8,001 bases of DNA from an uncultured bacterium (lineage in GTDB: Bacteria; Bdellovibrionota_C; UBA2361; SZUA-149; CALKYB01): assembly GCA_938003565.1 (NCBI GenBank), contig CALKYB010000159.1, positions 1 to 8,001 of the forward strand. The letters are read 5' to 3'. Under the pieces are notes generated by a model that made no database searches, was not told the origin of the DNA, and saw only the letters and a program-made list of their open reading frames with translations. Positions 1-6,551 of this stretch are shown one piece after another. The position numbers and the translations under genes are program-made. Positions within the stretch are counted from its first letter, which is position 1; each line of letters opens with the position of its first letter.

Positions 1-10
1 GGTCTCGCCC

Positions 11-1234
11 CTATGCTTTGATAACCAATCGATAAAGCTCCCCTGGCATTTCGCAAATAGCCCCAAGTTTTTTTAATTTTAGTATGGAAGTTGAAATAGA
101 CTGAGGAGTCCCACCGACACTCTCCAGTAACTCATCAAAACTCTGGTCGGACTGCTCCTGCAAGACCTCAATAAGTTTAGAGCTATCGTGGGAAAGTTCA
201 CCATTGAGCGAATCTATAGTATTGCCTGATGTAGCCCACACAGCGGTTCTCCCAATTGCTTCCATAACGTCCTCAGAGCCTAAGACCAAAGTTGCTCCGT
301 TTCGGATCAGAGAGTTCGTGCCATCCGAAAGAGAGTCTCCTACCCGTCCAGGAAAAGCCATCACATCTCTTCCTTGATCCGCAGCTAAGTTTGCAGTGAT
401 TATCGATCCACTTCTAACGGCAGCCTCTACAACACAGACACCATCAGAAAGCCCACTGATAATCCTATTTCTCTCCGGAAAGTTAAATTTATGCGGCTGA
501 GTATCTAAACAATATTCAGTTATGACCGCCCCACCATTATCAACCATAGACTCTGCTAAATCGAAATGCTCCCTAGGATAGGAAACATTTAGACCTGCCC
601 CCAACACAGCAACACCAGCACCTACCTCACCCGCTCCATCTTTCACAGCTTTGATGGCTCCCAGGTGAGCCGCGCCATCAATACCCTTAGCTAGTCCACT
701 TACGGTAATGATCCCACTTCTTGTAAGATTGTAAGCTAAGTTACCAGAAACCAATTTTCCAAACGCCTTGGCTTTTCTAGTTCCGACAATTCCCACTGCG
801 GGCCTACCACATCTCGGATCATCCCTTAGTCGATCCACACTGCTTCGGGATCCAAGTGAGCTAAAAAATGGAATCCGACCTTTGTAGTAAAGTAGCACAG
901 GAGGGTCGCTAATTAGCTTTAGTCTCTCTGGATAGGTCGCATCAAAAATGGATACCAGACTCCATCCTAATTTTTCCAAGCGATCTAATTCGTTCTCAGC
1001 CTTATCAATCGCGTCAACTAGAGATAGTTTTTCTTTCAAACCCCTAGTTCGTGAATTCAGTTTTTCAAGTCCATCTTCAAAACTGAATTCGGCTTGGGAT
1101 CCCAGATTAATTTCTCGCAATACTTGCCTTGTTCTCAAGGAGAATCCCAAATTAAATAGAGTCGTTAAACAAAATCGTCTAAGATTATAATTTGAGACAC
1201 TTCTACTCGGAATTCCTTCAAACGTCTGTGCCAT
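11..1234 (-). CDS. dprA: DNA-processing protein DprA (Smf family)
   Basis: DprA binds single-stranded DNA in the cytoplasm and loads RecA onto it; in competent bacteria it protects incoming transforming DNA. The 407-residue product has a helical N-terminal region (about 1-95), then the family's Rossmann-like domain (about 97-330). Visible signatures are YPERL with DPPVLLYYKG (101-119), VGTR (150-153), SGLAKGID (179-186), NFPERNRIISGLS (251-263), SGSIITA then QGRDVMAFPG (275-296) and GTNSLIRNGA (305-314). Residues 350-405 look like the C-terminal winged helix. Two segments seem longer than usual, about 122-146 and 196-207. The chosen ATG has only a weak GGGA upstream; another ATG 5 bases upstream is out of frame. 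The gene is transcribed away from the 585-residue gene. In many bacteria dprA is followed by topA, which would lie outside the left edge. Family assignment is firm; a role in natural transformation is not shown. Confidence 0.96.
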   Translation of the reverse strand: MAQTFEGIPSRSVSNYNLRRFCLTTLFNLGFSLRTRQVLREINLGSQAEFSFEDGLEKLNSRTRGLKEKLSLVDAIDKAENELDRLEKLGWSLVSIFDATYPERLKLISDPPVLLYYKGRIPFFSSLGSRSSVDRLRDDPRCGRPAVGIVGTRKAKAFGKLVSGNLAYNLTRSGIITVSGLAKGIDGAAHLGAIKAVKDGAGEVGAGVAVLGAGLNVSYPREHFDLAESMVDNGGAVITEYCLDTQPHKFNFPERNRIISGLSDGVCVVEAAVRSGSIITANLAADQGRDVMAFPGRVGDSLSDGTNSLIRNGATLVLGSEDVMEAIGRTAVWATSGNTIDSLNGELSHDSSKLIEVLQEQSDQSFDELLESVGGTPQSISTSILKLKKLGAICEMPGELYRLVIKA

Positions 1235-1475
1235 TTCATGTTTTTCCCAATATATTCATATAGATAGGTCTATAATTGCCCCTACCTTCGACCTGCTCTA
1301 CTGCTGTAATTTTTCTTCTCTCTTTTTTACTTAAGAATTCCCAGAAATTATCCGAATCTATACATGATCCCTATCAGTCTTAACTGTTATCGGATCAAAC
1401 CAGGTGAGATTTTCTTCTTGGGATAAATTTAAAGAGAGATTGATTAAATATATTTTCTGAAATCGGAATTGTTGA
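1235..1475. promoter_or_regulatory. Divergent intergenic region with a 6-4-6 palindrome
   Basis: This 241-bp gap separates the divergent starts of dprA and the 585-residue gene, so promoters for both should lie here. Positions 1259-1274 form a perfect inverted repeat, TATAGA-TAGG-TCTATA. It overlaps a plus-strand TATAAT (1271-1276) that has no recognisable -35 box at 16-18 bp. A looser dyad, GATCC...CAG/CTG...GGATC (1366-1396), could fold in the leader of the plus-strand gene. I could not assign a confident -35/-10 pair on either strand. The palindrome is a candidate operator; its function is inferred from position only. Confidence 0.4.
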
Positions 1476-3233
1476 ATGAGCCAGTATACTCTAATACTTC
1501 ATGACGCTAAGGACTCCTCGGAGCAAGGACGCGACGCATTGAAAACTGTGCTCGAATCCCAGTTGCATATATCTAAAGATTCTCTAAATACAATTTTTTC
1601 ATCACTGCCAGCTATCCTGAAGCAAGACTTGAATAAAGACCAAGCTGATAACTATCTTCTAGTTTTCGAAAAATTAGGTGCAAATGTCGAGCTTCTTGCT
1701 CAAGACGATAGCGACTTCGATGTAATCCAATTGTCTGATGACGAACCAGATACTCTGACGTTGCATAGTCAACTATCTGAAACTCCATCCTCACAGAGTG
1801 AAATGCCTAAAGACTTTGGCACGCTTGCCTCTGAATTGGAAAAAGACCTAGCTCAACTTGAAGGCAAGAGCCTCGAGCAAGAATCTTCCTTGGGAGCATT
1901 ATCTGAGAATGAAGATAATAGTTCGAGTTCATCTGAGATTGACTCACTAACTAAGGAGCTTGAAGCAGAACTTGATGAGCTCAATGCTATAGAGGAAGCT
2001 CAAACCCAGCCGAAGAGTGCGGCAAAAATTGATAAAGAACTTCTCTCCTTTGTTGAAGAAAAGGACCTGATTCCTGAAGAAGAAGATAAAGTAATTGAAG
2101 CCTACAATCGAGATGAGCTTGCTCAAGCGGCAAAAGAATTAGCGGAAGCATCGGAGGAGCAAGAGAATTTAAATAACTCCAGCTACGATCTTAGCTCTGA
2201 GCTCAGTAAAGAGTTAGAAAAAAATACTGGCGAAGAGGCTGGGGAAATTTTAATGGAAGACCTAGTCGCTACAAGCGCAGATCCTGTGGTAGACAATGAT
2301 TCTAAGGTAGAGCAAGAAATGAGAGATACTGGTAAAAGTGATGTCGGGAACAATCTAGGCGAAATTAATGGCTTAGGTGCTATAGCTCCAGCTTCTCCAA
2401 AAACAACAGGCTCGCATCGAAAACCAAGCATGGCTTTTAGAAGACCAGAAGCAGGTGAAGAGGTTTCAGAGCCAGATGAACTTATTAGCCCAACGAAAGT
2501 GGAGCCCCAAAAAAGGTCCAAACCAAAAAAATCTGGTTCCTTTTTTGGACCAGCTGTAACCTGTGCACTTATTCCCTTAGTTGCCGTGTTGGGTTATTTG
2601 CAATTCACACAACCTAAAGCTGGGAACACACCGATTGCAGATAAAGACACTGTAAAACTTATTCTCTCTAAACAAGAGAAGTTCCAGCAAATGAAATTGG
2701 ATCTTGAGAAGAAAAAACTCGAAAAGGAAGAAGAAACTCGTTTAGTTCCAATTGTTGCTGAAACTCTTAAGGAATACACCTCAACATCCACAATTGATGA
2801 TTTAACTATCAGATTGACTTTAAAAAGAGACGTTGAGAGAAATATGGTGGTAGGGTTTTCTGCCTTAGTGAAGCAAAAGCCATCTAAACAACTATCAAAT
2901 ACTGAAATCGTCAACGAGGCTAAAAGAAAAGCCTGGCTTAGAAGATACGAGGGAAGTTTTCTCAAAGAAGCTATAGCCAATAACGACTTAGAGCCTATTT
3001 CGCTTGTTTCAGAAGCCTACGCCTACGTAGAAGATGGTGAGGGACCAGGTCGAACTACTTCAACTTTTACCGTTTTACCAAAATATGATGCCGCAGAGGA
3101 TGTATTTACAGGAACCTGGGAGTTAAAATCTTCTGGAGCTGAAGAATACGACCGTGGATCGATTAAACGGATGCCAGGGGATTTATTTGAGCTTTTCTTT
3201 GATGGTAGCTTCACTGCTGATAGTAGCAAGTAG
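1476..3233 (+). CDS. Single-pass membrane protein with L7/L12-C-terminal-like domain (unrecognised family)
   Basis: I do not recognise a named family. Residues 3-76 resemble the C-terminal domain of ribosomal protein L7/L12 in length and pattern: a hydrophobic strand (TLILHDA), two helices, then ILKQDLNKDQAD and FEKLGANVELL, matching the E. coli pattern ALKEGVSKDDAE...LEEAGAEVEV. Residues about 78-345 are acidic and low-complexity, probably disordered. Three short leucine/glutamate motifs of the form LxxELxxxL occur in this region, near residues 117, 158 and 239. A basic stretch (KRSKPKK, about 346-352) precedes one hydrophobic segment (about 356-377), so the N-terminus should be cytoplasmic. 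The roughly 208 residues after it would be periplasmic: a charged coiled-coil-like stretch (about 393-425), then a mixed, probably beta-containing domain. The ATG has a weak GGAA upstream. pyk follows after 139 bp on the same strand but is probably a separate unit. A bridging or signalling role across the inner membrane is inference only. Confidence 0.85.
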   Translation: MSQYTLILHDAKDSSEQGRDALKTVLESQLHISKDSLNTIFSSLPAILKQDLNKDQADNYLLVFEKLGANVELLAQDDSDFDVIQLSDDEPDTLTLHSQLSETPSSQSEMPKDFGTLASELEKDLAQLEGKSLEQESSLGALSENEDNSSSSSEIDSLTKELEAELDELNAIEEAQTQPKSAAKIDKELLSFVEEKDLIPEEEDKVIEAYNRDELAQAAKELAEASEEQENLNNSSYDLSSELSKELEKNTGEEAGEILMEDLVATSADPVVDNDSKVEQEMRDTGKSDVGNNLGEINGLGAIAPASPKTTGSHRKPSMAFRRPEAGEEVSEPDELISPTKVEPQKRSKPKKSGSFFGPAVTCALIPLVAVLGYLQFTQPKAGNTPIADKDTVKLILSKQEKFQQMKLDLEKKKLEKEEETRLVPIVAETLKEYTSTSTIDDLTIRLTLKRDVERNMVVGFSALVKQKPSKQLSNTEIVNEAKRKAWLRRYEGSFLKEAIANNDLEPISLVSEAYAYVEDGEGPGRTTSTFTVLPKYDAAEDVFTGTWELKSSGAEEYDRGSIKRMPGDLFELFFDGSFTADSSK

Positions 3234-3243
3234 TCTACTATCA
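3218..3243 (+). terminator. Perfect 9-bp hairpin spanning the stop codon
   Basis: TGATAGTAG (3218-3226) and CTACTATCA (3235-3243) are perfect reverse complements around an 8-base loop that contains the TAG stop (3231-3233). The stem is AT-rich and is followed by TTCAATATTGATTTCCC rather than a clear T-run. It may be a weak terminator or a 3'-end stabilising hairpin for the 585-residue gene. Confidence 0.4.
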
Positions 3244-3250
3244 TTCAATA

Positions 3251-3280
3251 TTGATTTCCCAATAGATTCCGATCTGTTAT
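3251..3280 (+). promoter_or_regulatory. Possible sigma70-type promoter for pyk
   Basis: TTGATT (3251-3256) and TGTTAT (3275-3280) each match their consensus hexamer at 4 of 6 positions, with an 18-bp spacer. Transcription from here would give a leader of roughly 85 bases before the pyk ATG at 3373. The match is modest and the region AT-rich, so chance is a real alternative. Confidence 0.3.
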
Positions 3281-3372
3281 ACGATGGACCGAGAGCTTAA
3301 CCCTGTCTTTTCTGATATTTTTTGCTTTGGAAACATATTAACTCTAACCCCCCACAGTGGACCTAAATTCCT

Positions 3373-4821
3373 ATGCAAAAGAAAACGCCTATCCGGAAAA
3401 CCAAAATCGTAGCCACCCTTGGCCCTTCCTCCTGCGATAAAAAAACCATCAAGGCAATGACCTTAGCCGGAATGGATGTCGCCCGGCTTAACTTTTCTCA
3501 TGGAGATCATCAAAGTCACTTTGAAACTCTAAAACTCGTCCGAGAGGTCTCAGAAGAAACTGGAAAAACCATCGCGGTGTTTCAAGACCTTTGCGGTCCT
3601 AAAGTTCGCATCTCCCCTATTGTTGGAGGAGAAGTTAAGTTGGAAGATCATAAAAAAATAGAACTTCGATACCTTCGTGACAATGAAGAAGGCTCCGAAG
3701 AGGCTTTATATATTGAGGCCTTTGATCCGGTGAAAGTAATAAAAGAAGGTGAAAGAGCCTTACTAGCTGATGGAAGAATTCTTCTAGTAGCAGAGTCGGT
3801 ATCAGAGACTGGGGTAGAATGTAAAATCCTCGCTGGTGGTCTGTTACGCTCCAGGTCTGGTATTGCAGTTCCTGAATCTAAACTTAATCTAGATCCGTTA
3901 ACCGAAAAAGATTTAATCGACCTTGAATGGGCGATTGAAAACGACTTGGACTATATTGCGCTATCTTTTGTCCAGTCTACTGCTGATATCGTCAAACTCA
4001 AGAGCTTGATAGAAGCCAAGGGAAAGAACATTCCTGTTATTGCCAAAATCGAGCGTGCCAGTTGCTTAGATAGCATTAATAAAATTGCGGAGGCGTCCGA
4101 TGCTTTGATGGTGGCAAGAGGAGACTTAGGATTGGAGCTTCCACTAGAGCGCGTACCTGGAGCTCAGTCCTTAGTGATCGACACCGCAAACTTTCGCGGC
4201 ACACCAGTTATTACGGCAACTCAGCTACTTCAATCTATGGTTAACGAAGTTCGTCCCACTCGTGCTGAAGTCTCAGATGTGTGTACGGCAGTAATGGATG
4301 GTACTGATGCAGTAATGTTATCCGAAGAGACAGCAGTTGGTAAGCATCCAGTAACAGTTATTGAAGTATTAGATAGAATACTTTTGGAAGCTGAGAGAAG
4401 ACTATTTCTCAGTGACTACCAACAACCCTACAAGAGTGCTGACAAAAACGCGGTTCCTGATGCTATTTGCTATGCCGCCTGCGGGGCCGCGGATAAGATT
4501 GCCGCTCAAGCTATCGTTGCTGGAACACAATCTGGAAATACTGCACGATTGCTAACAAAGTATCGTCCAAAACAGCCTTTATTTGGAGCAACATCGGTAA
4601 AGCATGTCCTTGCACGAATGGCCCTTTTTTGGGGAGTAGAGCCAGTATACATTCCACTAAAAAGTAATTCAGCTGACGAAGAAGTAGAACAAGCGCTACA
4701 CGCCATTAGAGATAAATACGGTATCAAACCTGGCTCAAGAGTCGTGGTTACAGCTGGACGCACAGCTAAACAATCAGGTGCGACCTCTATGATGGAAGTA
4801 AGAGAGATACCGCGAGACTAA
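3373..4821 (+). CDS. pyk: Pyruvate kinase
   Basis: This enzyme transfers phosphate from phosphoenolpyruvate to ADP, giving pyruvate and ATP in the last step of glycolysis. The 482-residue length is normal for a full bacterial enzyme. Visible landmarks are KIVATLGPSS (11-20), ARLNFSHG with Arg38 and Asn40 (37-44), the B domain (about 80-175), the catalytic PVIAKIE with Lys225 and Glu227, VARGDLGLE (248-256), VITATQLLQSM with Thr283 (279-289), RPTRAEVSDV (294-303) and LSEETAVGKHP (316-326). The C-terminal domain carries a phosphate-binding-type loop, TQSGNTARLL (385-394), where sugar-phosphate effectors bind in related enzymes. The stretch QDLCGPKVRI (71-80) has Lys where potassium-dependent enzymes have Glu, suggesting potassium independence. 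Only a weak GTGGA precedes the start, but the N-terminus matches the family. It converges on the MerR-like gene with a 42-bp gap. Confidence 0.98.
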   Translation: MQKKTPIRKTKIVATLGPSSCDKKTIKAMTLAGMDVARLNFSHGDHQSHFETLKLVREVSEETGKTIAVFQDLCGPKVRISPIVGGEVKLEDHKKIELRYLRDNEEGSEEALYIEAFDPVKVIKEGERALLADGRILLVAESVSETGVECKILAGGLLRSRSGIAVPESKLNLDPLTEKDLIDLEWAIENDLDYIALSFVQSTADIVKLKSLIEAKGKNIPVIAKIERASCLDSINKIAEASDALMVARGDLGLELPLERVPGAQSLVIDTANFRGTPVITATQLLQSMVNEVRPTRAEVSDVCTAVMDGTDAVMLSEETAVGKHPVTVIEVLDRILLEAERRLFLSDYQQPYKSADKNAVPDAICYAACGAADKIAAQAIVAGTQSGNTARLLTKYRPKQPLFGATSVKHVLARMALFWGVEPVYIPLKSNSADEEVEQALHAIRDKYGIKPGSRVVVTAGRTAKQSGATSMMEVREIPRD

Positions 4822-4849
4822 ATATCACTCAGGACTTGGAATTAAAACC

Positions 4850-4889
4850 ACTCAAGGTGGAGTTTAGGCCGCTTGAGTTTCTGTTTTTT
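4850..4889 (+). terminator. Candidate pyk terminator inside the 3' end of the opposing gene
   Basis: ACTCAAG (4850-4856) and CTTGAGT (4872-4878) form a perfect 7-bp inverted repeat with a 15-base loop, followed by TTCTGTTTTTTG containing six T's (4884-4889). It starts 29 bases after the pyk stop. Its second arm lies in the last codons of the convergent MerR-like gene. The stem is short and the loop long, so efficiency is uncertain. Confidence 0.45.
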
Positions 4890-5598
4890 GCACTAGTCCA
4901 CTTTCAGCAACTGCGCGTAGTTGAGCTGCTAGTAGGCCTAAATCGAAACTCCAAAAAATCATTTTTTCCTCAGGACTGCTAAGATAAGAACTCATCACAT
5001 CATCTCCTAGATCTTCGCGTCCAGGCAAAACCAGACCAACGAGCTTACCATGCCCTAACAAACGACAACCTGGTCCCATCTCAAATATCTGCTTTGAATT
5101 GCTCTGAACCATTTGTGGCACTGATTCAATGTTTTTAAAGGGAATCCCCTCTTCCTTGAGAGCTAGAATACAAGCAATGGACAAAAGATCTAACAAACGA
5201 TAACACCTTCGTCCCCGCTTAAAAGTAGAACCGGAGGGTCTAGCAATTCCAACTTGATTGAAGAAGGTAAACTGAGAAAGTACTAGACGACGATGTGGAA
5301 AAAGGCTCTGAATAATCTCTCTGGACTCAGATGCACTATACTCTACCTGCTCTAAAATCATGTCAGGTCGAGAACCCTCGGCAGGTCTGGCCACCTCTAA
5401 CTCTTGGTTTCTCTTCTCTATAAAGGGTAAAATTTCCAATGTAGTCAGTCCTCGCAAACTATGAAACCGGGCCGCTAAACCAAGATGGTTTGCAGTATTC
5501 AAATTAAAAATTGCTGATAGCTCTTTAACGTAGAGCAAAACAAAGCCTAAACAGATAGCCCCTCGATACATGGTAAGTTTACTCATAGATGACGCCAC
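4864..5598 (-). CDS. MerR-like transcriptional regulator with internal HTH domain
   Basis: Residues about 88-165 look like a MerR-type DNA-binding domain: a first helix (ASESREIIQSL), the hallmark FTFFNQVGIARPSG, a basic wing (FKRGRRCYRLLD) and LLSIACILALKEEGIPFKNIE, matching the family pattern 'lryYeelGLi.P...g..R.Y...dl..L..I..Lr..G.sl.eI'. The HTH is normally at the N-terminus, but here about 85 residues precede it, including a hydrophobic stretch (about 12-31). Residues about 175-230 may be a ligand or dimerisation domain that I do not recognise. The longest frame starts at GTG (5596-5598); in-frame ATGs follow at 5586, 5571 and 5361, and none has a good ribosome site. A TTG at residue 54 has GAGGA upstream. 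An in-frame stop lies at 5626-5628. It diverges from the HTH/coiled-coil gene across 256 bp, so cross- or auto-regulation is plausible. The DNA-binding assignment is fairly secure; target and signal are unknown. Confidence 0.82.
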   Translation of the reverse strand: MASSMSKLTMYRGAICLGFVLLYVKELSAIFNLNTANHLGLAARFHSLRGLTTLEILPFIEKRNQELEVARPAEGSRPDMILEQVEYSASESREIIQSLFPHRRLVLSQFTFFNQVGIARPSGSTFKRGRRCYRLLDLLSIACILALKEEGIPFKNIESVPQMVQSNSKQIFEMGPGCRLLGHGKLVGLVLPGREDLGDDVMSSYLSSPEEKMIFWSFDLGLLAAQLRAVAESGLVQKTETQAA

Positions 5599-5737
5599 AC
5601 GAACAGAACTTTTTTCAAAAAGTACCTAAATATCCTTATTTAGCTCCCTTAAGTAGTTTAGTGCGATAAATGCGTCCAGACGCCAAACCTCTCCTCGAAA
5701 CTTATAGGTATAATGCTCTAGAGAAATGAGAGCCATT

Positions 5738-5750
5738 TCGCTATTAGCGA
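5738..5750. promoter_or_regulatory. Perfect palindrome TCGCTA-T-TAGCGA
   Basis: A 13-bp perfect dyad with a single central base lies in the middle of the divergent control region between the two HTH genes. A second inverted repeat, GCTCT (5715-5719) with AGAGC (5729-5733), lies just to its left. This is a candidate operator for one of the flanking regulators, inferred from symmetry and position. Confidence 0.4.
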
Positions 5751-5789
5751 GGATGAACCGGAGCCCACAGGCCTTCACCGTAATTTGGG

Positions 5790-5818
5790 TTGGCTGGGTT
5801 AGAAATAAATACTATAAT
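5790..5818 (+). promoter_or_regulatory. Sigma70-type promoter for the HTH/coiled-coil gene
   Basis: TTGGCT (5790-5795) and a consensus TATAAT (5813-5818) are separated by exactly 17 bp. Transcription would start near 5825, about 30 bases before the ATG at 5855. Of the promoters visible here, this is the best. A second TATAAT at 5709-5714 has no matching -35 box. Confidence 0.65.
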
Positions 5819-5824
5819 CTAATC

Positions 5825-5834
5825 AAGTTAACTT
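5825..5834. promoter_or_regulatory. Palindrome AAGTTAACTT at the predicted transcription start
   Basis: A perfect 10-bp palindrome sits over the start site expected from the promoter at 5790-5818. A repressor bound here would block initiation, so it is a candidate operator, perhaps for autoregulation. It is short and AT-rich and could be chance. Confidence 0.35.
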
Positions 5835-5854
5835 AAAATTCAAATCAAAAAACT

Positions 5855-6460
5855 ATGGCAGCTAGAGAAAAGTACTTAAGTAAATCTGAATCCGCTGAAT
5901 TAGCAGGTGTTTCAATTGAAACCATTGAAAAATATATTGAATACGGTTTAATCGATATAGATATGATGGATCAATCTGGAAAGCAGATCCGGGAACTGGA
6001 TCTAATATCGTTATTCCAAGTTGACAGAAACACTTCCCTCAGTCGAGACCCCAAAGTTGATGAATCTATTCCCACTCAGGACAAAATTATACTCGGAGAC
6101 GGCCCGACTGTCTCCAAAGTCACTCCTCTCAAGAAAGTAAAAAAGAAAGTCTCGAACCCTCCGCTGCGTAATTCTCAGAAAATAAAGCTCAGCTCTTCAG
6201 CTAGTACTGAGGGTAGAGCAGAGGTGGACCTAAAAGAAATTAACAAATTACTCAAAGAAAGAATTGTTCATCTAAGAGAGGAGCGCGACTGGCTTAGAAA
6301 GCGAGTAGAAAATCTTGAAGTTAGCATTGAGCGTGGCCAGACCCTCCAAATGTCCCAGATTGAATCAGTTAGAAAACTGCTTAATCCGGTCAATATCCCG
6401 GGAGTTAGATCAATTAGCAAGAATATTCTAGGTTGGCTCCCGGGCAACTCTAAAAAGTAA
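5855..6460 (+). CDS. Small HTH protein with C-terminal coiled coil
   Basis: The 201-residue product begins with a MerR/excisionase-type helix-turn-helix (about 6-54): YLSKSESAELAGVSIETIEK, then YGLIDI and a short segment ending in IRELDLISLF. A polar linker follows (about 55-120) with a basic patch, KKVKKKV (93-99). Residues about 122-176 form a strongly predicted coiled coil with LREERDWLRKRVENLE at its core, a pattern seen in HTH proteins of plasmid and phage type and probably used for oligomerisation. The C-terminus is short and hydrophobic to basic (ISKNILGWLPGNSKK). The ATG lies about 30 bases after a predicted transcription start and has no Shine-Dalgarno motif; the HTH begins directly after it, supporting this start. 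The gene ends 40 bases before a strong terminator, so it looks monocistronic. DNA binding is likely; the specific role is unknown. Confidence 0.82.
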   Translation: MAAREKYLSKSESAELAGVSIETIEKYIEYGLIDIDMMDQSGKQIRELDLISLFQVDRNTSLSRDPKVDESIPTQDKIILGDGPTVSKVTPLKKVKKKVSNPPLRNSQKIKLSSSASTEGRAEVDLKEINKLLKERIVHLREERDWLRKRVENLEVSIERGQTLQMSQIESVRKLLNPVNIPGVRSISKNILGWLPGNSKK

Positions 6461-6500
6461 AGTTTCAAACCAATTCAAGAACATATGACTGGAATAGTTC

Positions 6501-6534
6501 AAAAAAAAAGCCGCGATAAACGCGGCTTTTTTTT
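6501..6534. terminator. Strong bidirectional Rho-independent terminator
   Basis: GCCGCG (6510-6515) and CGCGGC (6521-6526) pair perfectly around an ATAAA loop. Nine A's precede the stem and eight T's follow it, so the structure works on both strands. It sits between the convergent ends of the HTH/coiled-coil gene (stop at 6460) and the OmpA-like gene (stop at 6552) and should serve both. Confidence 0.93.
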
Positions 6535-6551
6535 GATATGGAATAGGCTTG

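Noticed and set aside
2183..2980. Two minus-strand open frames (2183-2521 and 2594-2980)
   Set aside because: Both are antisense to the 585-residue gene, have serine-rich low-complexity products typical of reversed glutamate/lysine-rich coding sequence, and show no domain.
5599..5854. Non-coding RNA or riboswitch in the divergent gap
   Set aside because: Short inverted repeats are present, but no known RNA fold was recognised, and the promoter at 5790 leaves only about 30 bases of leader.
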